From Siphonodentalium dalli (Eukaryota > Mollusca > Scaphopoda > Gadilida > Siphonodentaliidae), in NCBI GenBank assembly GCA_032622095.1, contig CP136064.1:39918426-39982425 (forward strand): 64,000 nucleotides of DNA, written 5' to 3'. The notes beneath the pieces were generated by a model. It saw nothing but the letters and a program-made list of their open reading frames with translations, made no database searches and had not been told where the DNA came from. Shown here piece after piece: positions 46,574 through 53,801 of the stretch (positions are counted from its first letter, which is position 1; each line of letters starts with the position of its first letter). The translations under genes were made by a program, and so were the position numbers.

Positions 46574-46610
46574 TATCTTTTGAAAATTTTGGGTGGCCCT
46601 GAAAATAGCC
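46574..46610 (-). terminator. Histone-type 3' signal (gene 46,630)
   Basis: On the minus strand, GGCTATTTTCAGGGCC is followed by ACCCA. The loop TTTC and 3' stem are intact and the 5' stem has two substitutions. After a 13-nt gap comes AAAAGATATGCTCTG, in the position of the U7-binding downstream element. Confidence 0.75.
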
Positions 46611-46629
46611 GTTTAAATTGTTTGCCGAG

Positions 46630-46983
46630 TCAATAAAATTCAGACAAATCCGGATAAAGCCCACCCTTGTTGTATGTGGGTCTCCAGTGTGGATTCCACA
46701 CGTATTTCACTGCCTCAGTGGTAATCCACATTGGTAGTGGCCTTGGAGGATTGAATTCAGACAAATCTGGATATAATGCCCCCTCCTTATACGTAGGGTT
46801 CCACTCTGGAGTTTCCACATACACCTTGGGAGGACTGGGTCTCCGTCTTTGCAGGAATTCTTGAACTCCAGCTCTAATGGCTATCTTATGGCTCTCCGAA
46901 TCTCTAACATTCTTCTGCCAATGCTTTAATCGAGCATTGGCAGAGAATTTTAGCAAAATTTTCTCTTTTAGTTTAGAGAACAT
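46630..46983 (-). CDS. Polinton accessory protein with W.PTY..G.LYPDLSEF repeat (117 aa)
   Basis: The start is at ATG 46,983, downstream of the TATA-like CATATAAT near 47,020; an earlier in-frame ATG (47,007) is too close to it. A basic helical N terminus (KLKEKILLKFSANARLKHW) is followed by a Pro-rich part. It contains two copies of a ~17-residue motif (61-77 and 100-117): WNPTYKEGALYPDLSEF and WRPTYNKGGLYPDLSEF. The repeat is also clear in DNA (46,626-46,690 and 46,750-46,815). Function unknown. It ends 20 nt before a histone-type stem-loop. Confidence 0.68.
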   Translation of the reverse strand: MFSKLKEKILLKFSANARLKHWQKNVRDSESHKIAIRAGVQEFLQRRRPSPPKVYVETPEWNPTYKEGALYPDLSEFNPPRPLPMWITTEAVKYVWNPHWRPTYNKGGLYPDLSEFY

Positions 46984-47009
46984 TTTAAAGATAAAAAAAC
47001 GATACACTG

Positions 47010-47175
47010 CGGTCCATATTATATGAAACGCGCGGACGCCGCTGAAGACGTCATCGCATATTTCACCAAATTTTCCCGAACGTCAAAACAAGTGTGTTTC
47101 TTTTCGTTAAAAGAAACACACTTGTTTTGACGTTCGGGAAAATTTGGTGAAATATGCGATGACGCGTCAGCGGCG
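47010..47175. promoter_or_regulatory. Palindromic divergent promoter for two accessory genes
   Basis: A near-perfect inverted repeat, centre near 47,105. Each arm has GAAACACACTTGTTTTGACG, TTCGGGAAAATTTGGTGAAA, TATGCGATGACG, then GCGCGC and a TATA-like box. It is a doubled form of the single modules at 33,855-33,965 and 48,470-48,550. Confidence 0.85.
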
Positions 47176-47230
47176 CCCGCGCGTTTTCAATAAAAAAACC
47201 CAGATATTCCCATTCTTCATTCATACCGAA

Positions 47231-47703
47231 ATGGATTACCGAGATCTGTATCGGAGCTATTTGGAGGATGGGATGCTGGTGCGAGGTGTGTTTGGGGATG
47301 AACCACAGATGCTATGGAAGGCTTTGAGTTTAGCCGAAACGGGGACTATAGATAACTGTTTTGATATCTATAGGTACACCGTTATGTTGATGACGGACAA
47401 CAGAGATCGGGTGTTTGGACTGCCACCACGGTGGTTCCGACATACCAGATTGCTGGGGACATCAAGATTGATGGTACGACTTGCGGCTACATCACTACAG
47501 CGGTCTATCATAATCTTCTCATGGCAACGGGTTTACGAATTCGCACCGCTCTGGGGGATACAGACAGGCAAGCCATGCAATTGTGCCATTTGGTTGCGAC
47601 GTTCCCAAGACAACTTTCAGCTGTATTCAAACCCAAACACATCATTCGGTTTCTTTTGAAACCACCCGAAACGGCCCGATTCAGGTCCTCACAAATTTTT
47701 TAA
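47231..47703 (+). pseudogene. Polinton accessory gene, probably frameshifted
   Basis: The ATG at 47,231 follows the promoter module and an AATAAAAA TATA-like box. One frame runs 47,231-47,659. From about 47,425 a second frame (to 47,703) looks more protein-like (YQIAGDIKIDGTTCGYITTA, RQAMQLCHLVATFPRQLSAV). The gene therefore probably carries a frameshift there. The stop of the first frame (47,657-47,659) sits 13 nt before a degenerate histone-type stem-loop, the same spacing as in sister genes, so the original C terminus may have returned to that frame. No family recognised. Confidence 0.55.
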
Positions 47704-47709
47704 AAGATA
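47673..47709 (+). terminator. Degenerate histone-type 3' signal (gene 47,231)
   Basis: AAACGGCCCGATTCAGGTCC differs at three positions from the perfect copies. 13 nt beyond it lies AAAAGATACACTCTG, matching the downstream element of the other genes. Confidence 0.65.
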
Positions 47710-47865
47710 CACTCTGAAATTGCTACTGTACAATTTGTTCATTCTTCCTGGAGATAATGTTCATATATTTTCTTCAACCATTTCAAACTGTTCAAATAAT
47801 TTATCAAAGAATACTTCCCTAACAATAAAAAAAACCCACTACCACCCTTCATATCTATAATACGC
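47710..47865. other. Short intergenic stretch in the Polinton
   Basis: Only the tail of the degenerate 3' signal and AT-rich sequence. No gene seen. Confidence 0.4.
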
Positions 47866-48396
47866 TCATCGTATAGCATAATACAGAGCGTATCTTTCGT
47901 GAATTTTAAGTGGCCCTGAAAAGGGCCGTTTAAAATAATATAAAAATAATTTCTTTTGTTTCTTCATCACTGTTAAATCTTTCCCGAGTGATCCAAATGT
48001 TGCTCGCTTCGTAGGTTCTTTCTGAAAACCATGTACCTCAATTGGTACGTCAATCGTGTGAGGTTTCAAGTTGATTGTACATTCAGTCGGTTTTTGTGTT
48101 AATTGCTTTCGTAAATCCTTCATTTCCGGCCAAATATTCCGTAACAATTTTGTCTGTTCTTCCCATTGTGAACTGTTGATAACTTGGTATATAACAGGTT
48201 GAGTAATATGTTGTGTTTTCACCGGCGGTGTATACACTGGTTGTTGATCCGTTCGCGGATACACCATTGGTACCTGTTGCTGTTCCACACGTGGCGTCAC
48301 ATTTCCTGCATACAGTGGAGTCGACATTTGCGTTGTTGCAGTAACATGGTCGTACTGTACATCAATAGTCTTGAGAAATTCCGTTACTGGATCCAT
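47866..48396 (-). CDS. Polinton accessory protein, frame runs through its 3' stem-loop (up to 176 aa)
   Basis: ATG at 48,396 after the accessory promoter. Pro/Gln/Thr-rich N-terminal half, then EEQTKLLRNIWPEMKDLRKQ (likely helix) and NLKPHTIDVPIEVHGFQ. No family recognised. The annotated stop (47,866) lies beyond the stem-loop and downstream element, so the last ~22 codons are read from the 3' signal itself. A TAA in another frame lies just before the stem-loop (near 47,931), so a one-base indel probably removed the original stop. If the mRNA is cleaved as histone mRNAs are, this allele would yield a transcript without a stop codon. Confidence 0.65.
   Translation of the reverse strand: MDPVTEFLKTIDVQYDHVTATTQMSTPLYAGNVTPRVEQQQVPMVYPRTDQQPVYTPPVKTQHITQPVIYQVINSSQWEEQTKLLRNIWPEMKDLRKQLTQKPTECTINLKPHTIDVPIEVHGFQKEPTKRATFGSLGKDLTVMKKQKKLFLYYFKRPFSGPLKIHERYALYYAIR
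47891..47927 (-). terminator. Histone-type 3' signal (gene 47,866)
   Basis: A perfect GGCCCTTTTCAGGGCC stem-loop at 47,912-47,927 (minus strand), then ACTTAAAATTCAC (13 nt) and GAAAGATACGCTCTG. Spacing and sequence resemble the animal histone downstream element (core GAAAGA). Confidence 0.85.
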
Positions 48397-48464
48397 ATTT
48401 CAAAATAACGTTAACGTTACAATTTACGCATCTAATGACGTTAACATTTTTCGAGGATCAAGTA

Positions 48465-48550
48465 TATGGGACGCGCGGGCCTCGTTGACGACGTCGTGCG
48501 TATTTCACCATATTTCTCTGAACGTCAAATCAGATGTGTTTCTTTTTTGT
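48465..48550 (-). promoter_or_regulatory. Accessory-class promoter of gene 47,866
   Basis: Minus strand: AAGAAACACATCTGATTTGA, CGTTCAGAGAAATATGGTGA, then GACGACGTC, CGCGCG and the TATA-like CATATACT. Same order as the other modules. Confidence 0.75.
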
Positions 48551-48649
48551 CAAAAACATATTTCTATGAATAAAACACCGATTTGACTCGGGAAATTTTT
48601 ATCTGTACCATTTTACCATTATCTTATAACATATTTCAATGAAAGGTAA

Positions 48650-48797
48650 CTTCTGCAAGTGCATTTTACAACGCTATCGTCTTCGAATTTATTCGAAGAC
48701 TTTCGCTTTTGTTAAAAATGCACTGGCCCACCCCCTCGCTCGATGCCAGAGTGTCATCGAGCGAGGGGGTGGGCCAGACAAAATCCAAACCCGTCGC
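48650..48797. repeat. Partial duplication of TIR sequence, right subterminal
   Basis: 48,655-48,722 resembles the TIR interval 49,018-49,100 (TCTTCGAATTTATTCGAAGA and AAAATGCACTGG). It is followed by an inverted pair of TGGCCCACCCCCTCGCTCGA (48,724-48,778). This indicates a rearranged right end. Confidence 0.75.
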
Positions 48798-49420
48798 TTG
48801 GAGACAGAAGAAGGATCCGGAGTACAGATTAGACGTACCTCCATTGAAGGGTGTCAGTATACCGCAAGGTATATTTCCACCTCTCATCGAGGGTTCGCTT
48901 TTGTTTCGGGAGTTGGATCAAGAGGATGGATTTGAGTTCCTAAAGACCCCTTATCCACTTTTCTTGTGATCTAACGTAAAACGGCCCTTTTCAGGGCCAC
49001 CCAAAACCTGCTATCAGATGACTCTTACATGCACATTTTCACAGCGCTAGCGTCTTCGAATTTATTCGAAGACTTTCGCGTTTGTTAAAAAATGCACTGG
49101 TAAAGTAACACAATTTACTAATGTCTCGATTTTTCTCGGTATTATTCTAAGTTCAGTTAGTCCAGCGAAGAGGAGCGCCCTTCGCTTACCACACTGGCAT
49201 TAGAATCCGAGAAAAAAATCGATACATTGGTAAATTGTGCTCTTTTCTGTCAAAAAATCCCTTCGAAGCGCCCACCTTACTCTTTGGAATATAACACAAC
49301 CTCTAGACCGACCCTGGACTGACACTCTGGCCCACCCCCCTCGCTCGGTGACACTCTGGCCCATGGGCCAGAGTGTCATCGAGCGAGAGGGTGGGCCAGA
49401 AAAAATCAGCCAATACTACT
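48798..49420 (-). repeat. Polinton right terminal inverted repeat
   Basis: Inverse of 32,946-33,567. It includes a headless copy of the terminal gene's last ~55 codons (48,799-48,969, + strand) and its stem-loop (48,983-48,998). It ends ...CAATACTACT. Confidence 0.95.
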
Positions 49421-49605
49421 AAAATGCCTATATGAGCGTGTATGAGGAGGTCAAGGAGACGGTCGCACGTGAAATTGGACCCGCCCATATTGTTTCGCGG
49501 GATCAAAGTAGGCCAAATTTGAGTCGGATTGGTCGAGTAGTTTTCGAGTCCATAACACACACATACAGACAGACAGCAGTTCCAAAATATATAAAAAAAA
49601 ATACG
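49421..49605. repeat. SINE-like repeat, right flank of the Polinton
   Basis: Continues the left-flank repeat (TGCCTATATGAGCG, GGTCGCACGT, GGGATCAAAGTAG, TTTGAGTCGGAT), then GAGTCCATAACACACACATA with CAGA units and an A-rich end. Typical of an invertebrate SINE tail. Confidence 0.65.
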
Positions 49606-50870
49606 TGATATATACTCTATTGAACGGGGTAGTTGGATTAGATCGAAACACAACTTAAAATTCGACAAAAAGCGATAATTAACAATTCTGAATTTAAAAC
49701 AATTATTACATCATTCTAGTTTGATTTGTACTTAAGAGCAGTGTAAAGCACGGTGTGTAAACGTATATGTATGGAAAAAGGCATCCATATATGTCGAACT
49801 GGTCCGACAATGGTGTCGCCTTGCGATGGGATTTATCCCCACCCGATATGGGGTGGTTAAGTTTTAAGGCAATTTTTATTTATCAGTACGGGTTAGCCAT
49901 CTTATTTCTACATATTTTATAGCAAAATAGCCATAGCCAAAATTTTGCAATCATGCCCGTGGTTACGTAACGATTTACACGTCCATCTGTCTGAAAAACA
50001 AAAAATCTAGTAAATTTCTTTCAATGATAACCATGATGATAATATGTCCAGTGGGCTCCATGTAAAGGACTTTTTTTTAACTTATCGAATGATGTTTTGA
50101 TTCGCATTTAAATCCACAGAAATCTATTTTAGAGGACCATACCAACCGACAATAAATATTCGCACACCCGCGGTATGTGTCCCAGGGGTCAGTTAATTCG
50201 AAAAGGAAACTCGAGAGTTGAGGGTTAATTAATTTTTTCGAACAATCGTACTGGTCTTGATCTATTAGCAGCAGATTGGTGCACTTTGTTCTCATTTTCT
50301 TATTTGCATTTGACGTCCTTGCACGCTAATAATTACAACAATCATAATTACACCCATTGATTTTTTTTTATTTAATGAAAGACTGCATGACATACCACGG
50401 AAGCGGGTAAATCGGGGGTGGTTACAAGAACACTTTCCGTGAACGTCAGATTGCTCCCGACCTGGTATTTGCTTTTATAATGCGTTGTGCTTTATTTGTA
50501 AAGCAACGTTGAAAATTATTATTGTTAAACAGATGACAGTTATCCCGGATAGCGACATTGGAACGTCCATAAAAGTTACCATGACTACCGCTGCACCCTA
50601 TAATACACCGTGTTCCAATGTTTATCTTCCGATAAAAGCATTTCTCCTGAGCAGAGTCGCAAGCATATGTAACAACTAGTTCTATAAAATTATTCAACAT
50701 ATTCACATACAAAGAGATAACCTATACGCCCGTCGTCATGTGCTTTATTTGTTTATCGTGTGGTCTCACGATCTATGTCTTCGTGCTTGGATTTGGCTTG
50801 TGTCACGGATAAACAGTTGAGAATACACAAATTGTTTCTTCAACATTATTTACTGGATCTCCACATAAAA
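49606..50870. other. Unit B 5' flank of the channel gene
   Basis: Homologous to 28,560-30,331 in unit A without the MITE. A block at 50,446-50,712 is well conserved with 29,899-30,129, and both strands stay open there, but no product is recognised. It may contain the promoter. Confidence 0.5.
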
Positions 50871-52022
50871 ATGGTAGTAACAATTCACAAAGTTGTCGCG
50901 ACGGCTGTTCTGCTTTTTGGAACAGCTTCCGCAATTGCTAAGCCAGATGCTCTCAGATTATACGAGGACCTAATGTCAAGAAACCGGAGTTCAAAATTGA
51001 GACCTGTTCAGAATGAATCACAATCAGTTCATATCAAAATAAATCTATTTGTGACCAGTGTTAACAAATTCGATGAAATTGAACAGTATATCGACATTAG
51101 TGGTTACTTCTTCGTTGAGTGGATCGACAGGTTGATGTCATGGGACAGTGATGCGTACGGTGGAATAACAGAGTTAGTTCTCCCGGATGAGGATATATGG
51201 TGTCCTGACCTCTCCGTTATAAACTTTTGCGACGGCCGCAGGTTAATACGCCACGAACCTGTCAGTGCATTGCTACGTAGTAACGGAAAGGTTGAGTGGG
51301 GCCCCGGTGACTCAGTAAAAGCACGTTGCGAGGTGGACACTACGTTATATCCATTCGATCAACAGACTTGTGCTATTGTGATTGGATCATGGTCATATCA
51401 ACATCCGCAGGTGATTGTTAAAAAAGGAGATAAATTCAATTTTCCGGCGAGAACTAATGTAAATGCCGAATGGAACGTAACAGACACACATGTATCCGAT
51501 GGACGAACGGTGGTAGAGGGTGGATTTGTTGGTACCAATGTTACCTTTGAATTCAAATTACGAAGAAAGCCAATAACGTCATTGATCGTGACGTCTATTG
51601 TTCCGGTTATGATACTTGGAGTTTTGAATGCCATCGTTTTTCGAGTTCCAGTCGAATCGGGAGAACGGTTGTCGTTTTCAATTACAGTGCTGCTTTCTCA
51701 TGCTGTGTTTCTTACTGTAATAACGAACAGTTTGCCGAAAACGTCTCTATCTTTGCTGTCATTGTATCTAATCGCGGTCATCGGTCTAAGTTCGACTATT
51801 GTCCTTTTCACTGCAATATCCATCGGTATATACTACACAGAAAGGAAGGTTCCCAGACTTATTCGGCGTATTTTCAAGAAGACATATCAAGAGAGAGAAA
51901 TTGACGACGTCCGTTCTGAATGGAGAAAAATCGGCAATATAGTCGACATTGTGTTATTCTGCACATCGTTGTTAGCGTTTTGCTCATTGACGTTCGGATT
52001 CGCTTGCAGTTTCGCTCCATGA
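50871..52022 (+). CDS. nAChR-like Cys-loop ligand-gated ion channel subunit (383 aa)
   Basis: Single-exon gene; the start at 50,871 gives a clean signal peptide (residues 1-23). Extracellular domain: VEWIDRLMSW (loop D-like), DIWCPDL (loop A-like) and the Cys-loop C153-x13-C167 with YPFDQQTC. No vicinal Cys pair is seen in the loop C region, so it is a non-alpha type. Membrane segments are M1 ~235-257, M2 ~264-285 with PVESGERLSFSITVLLSHAV (GER/GEK-type entry, as in cation channels), M3 ~296-319 and M4 ~355-380. The M3-M4 loop is short (~35 residues). Extra Cys C111 and C120 flank loop A. It would form a pentameric plasma-membrane channel; the ligand is unknown. Its tandem paralogue (30,332) is frameshifted. 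Confidence 0.93.
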   Translation: MVVTIHKVVATAVLLFGTASAIAKPDALRLYEDLMSRNRSSKLRPVQNESQSVHIKINLFVTSVNKFDEIEQYIDISGYFFVEWIDRLMSWDSDAYGGITELVLPDEDIWCPDLSVINFCDGRRLIRHEPVSALLRSNGKVEWGPGDSVKARCEVDTTLYPFDQQTCAIVIGSWSYQHPQVIVKKGDKFNFPARTNVNAEWNVTDTHVSDGRTVVEGGFVGTNVTFEFKLRRKPITSLIVTSIVPVMILGVLNAIVFRVPVESGERLSFSITVLLSHAVFLTVITNSLPKTSLSLLSLYLIAVIGLSSTIVLFTAISIGIYYTERKVPRLIRRIFKKTYQEREIDDVRSEWRKIGNIVDIVLFCTSLLAFCSLTFGFACSFAP

Positions 52023-52073
52023 AGCAAATCTGGTGAAAATGTATCTATAAACTCGACCTTGGTTAAATTAAGT

Positions 52074-52182
52074 GCATGTTCATGCAATGCGTGTCAGACA
52101 ACCATTACAAAAACAACATTATATAATATAATGTTGTTTTTGTAATGGTTGTCTGACACGTATTGCCTTAGTTTGAACATGC
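52074..52182. repeat. Palindrome downstream of the channel gene
   Basis: Arms CAGACAACCATTACAAAAAC / GTTTTTGTAATGGTTGTCTG around ATTATATAATATAAT. In unit A only the left half remains and a TTAA MITE occupies the centre. Confidence 0.85.
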
Positions 52183-52207
52183 TCTTATTATTAAATCATG
52201 CAGTGCC

Positions 52208-52272
52208 GGCGACGAGATATCTCGTCGCCCGAAAAACGCCATCTGGGTGCGGCGACGAGATATCTCGTCGCC
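52208..52272. repeat. Two copies of a 22-bp perfect palindrome
   Basis: The core GCGACGAGATATCTCGTCGC, with G and C extending each side, occurs at 52,208-52,229 and 52,251-52,272, 43 bp apart. It is GC-rich within AT-rich surroundings. Confidence 0.92.
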
Positions 52273-52665
52273 CAATTAACACACCATGTTTATAACATGT
52301 TACCTACTGATCGAAACTCACAATTTCAATGTGGGTGCACATGATTTGAAACATGCATACTTCAAGTCGCATCTCAGTTTAATTTTTCAACGGGGTGGTT
52401 TCTATATACGCGCATGCGCAGATTCAACTTGTACATCATAATATTGATGAACATGTCGCCGTTAAAATGACGCATCAGTCAGCTCCGCATGTCGAGGCGT
52501 TTAGGAGATACAGTCGTCTGAATATAAGTGGTGAAAATTGATGTGCTCTGTGGGCGTGACTAAGTCTTGCAGAGTTCAAACTCTCTAAGAGGTCAACGTA
52601 TATATACAAAGGTTCATATATGTTAATTGGAAACCGATTTTTATTGTGTAAAGGTCGATTCTTAC

Positions 52666-52771
52666 CAAGTCGGGCATGCACTGATCCATCATAGACTTGG
52701 TTTGGCGCCAAACGACATAGGAACGCTAATGTCGACAACATGCACATTATGTCAATTAAACTCTGTACCAT
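52666..52771 (-). CDS. Candidate first exon with signal peptide
   Basis: ATG at 52,771 opens a hydrophobic leader (SLIDIMCMLSTLAFLCRLAP) and VYDGSVHARL, ending at a GTAAGA donor-like site (from 52,665). It lies in the 1.35 kb unique to unit B. No partner exon was identified, so this is a weak call based only on leader-like sequence and a splice consensus. Confidence 0.22.
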
Positions 52772-53801
52772 AAGGGGTTCGCCAAATTACAATGAGCATT
52801 TACTATTGAAAACATCGTCGATAGACTGCTCTAACGATGTTAACGACATCGAACTGAAATTTGGTTTTGTGGGATTTTTCGATGCGCTGAATCAGATAGA
52901 ATTGTCACCGGGTTAATTCGATGGCCCAAAATGTGTCATTGACATTGTAGCTACATCACGAACTAGAAGTACGCCGCATCGCGGAGAGTGCGACTGTTGT
53001 AGGCCTATAAAACGCAAACAGTTCATTTCCATCAACTAGATTTCAGTTTTGTTATCTTCTTTTCTCGGAGATCGTTTATTGTAAACATCCCATTAGGAAA
53101 TTTGTTTGGTCTCACCGATTAGCCCCCCCCCACATACACACACCCTCGCATCCTTGCCATAACGAAATGATATTTTGTTCCAAAAGCAAAATTAACACAA
53201 CAAATTTGTAATTTAACACAATCGGTGTCAATTTGAAGTTATCGTTGCCATGGCAACATAATTATTTTTTTTACCTATGATGGCCCTCTGCAGTACCGGA
53301 CATGGAGTTTGATAGCAGTTCATGGCTAGGGCCTATACTAGCAACCCCTGCTGCCAATTCGATTCTTTATATTTTTGAATAATCAATCTAAATATATAGT
53401 TAGTGAAAATATTTCTTTCCACAGGAGAGCTGGCACACAGATATCCGTTTCCACCAGGAGACATGGTACTGAATGAGTTAAGTGCAAATTAACCCTCTCT
53501 TCACTAAATACTCATTGACGAGTAGTTCCCCTATGGCACATTCAGATAATAAGTTCAACAAACGACATATATCGTTTCTGAACATTTTCCACCAATGAAT
53601 ATGAATCATTCTTCTCTTGTATTATCTGAACATTTTCCACCAATGAATCTGAATCATTCTGCACTTGTATTATCTGATTTTCTGTCTGACGTCTGCTTGT
53701 ATTGTATGAACACCCCTCCAAATGCATAATATACAGTGGCAATGTATACTTTGATAACAGAGTGAGAGAATGAATTTAATATAGATATGGTTAAATATAC
53801 A

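Larger units (their letters stand above)
32946..49420. mobile_element. Polinton/Maverick DNA transposon, 16.5 kb
   Basis: The termini are AGTAGTATTGGCTGA... and its inverse ...TCAGCCAATACTACT, with TIRs of ~620 bp. The flanks AACATG (left) and AAAATG (right) form a 6-bp target duplication with one mismatch, as expected for this class. The gene set is diagnostic: protein-primed family B polymerase, retroviral-type integrase with chromodomain, adenovirus-like cysteine protease, A32/FtsK-like packaging ATPase, and double- and single-jelly-roll capsid proteins. Polintons are large self-synthesising transposons related to adenoviruses and virophages, and may form virions. Nonsense and frameshift changes in the polymerase and both capsid genes, and a protease active-site change, indicate an inactive copy. 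Confidence 0.97.

Noticed and set aside
47144-47230. N-terminal extension of gene 47,231
   Set aside because: Same reason: it reads through the palindromic promoter.
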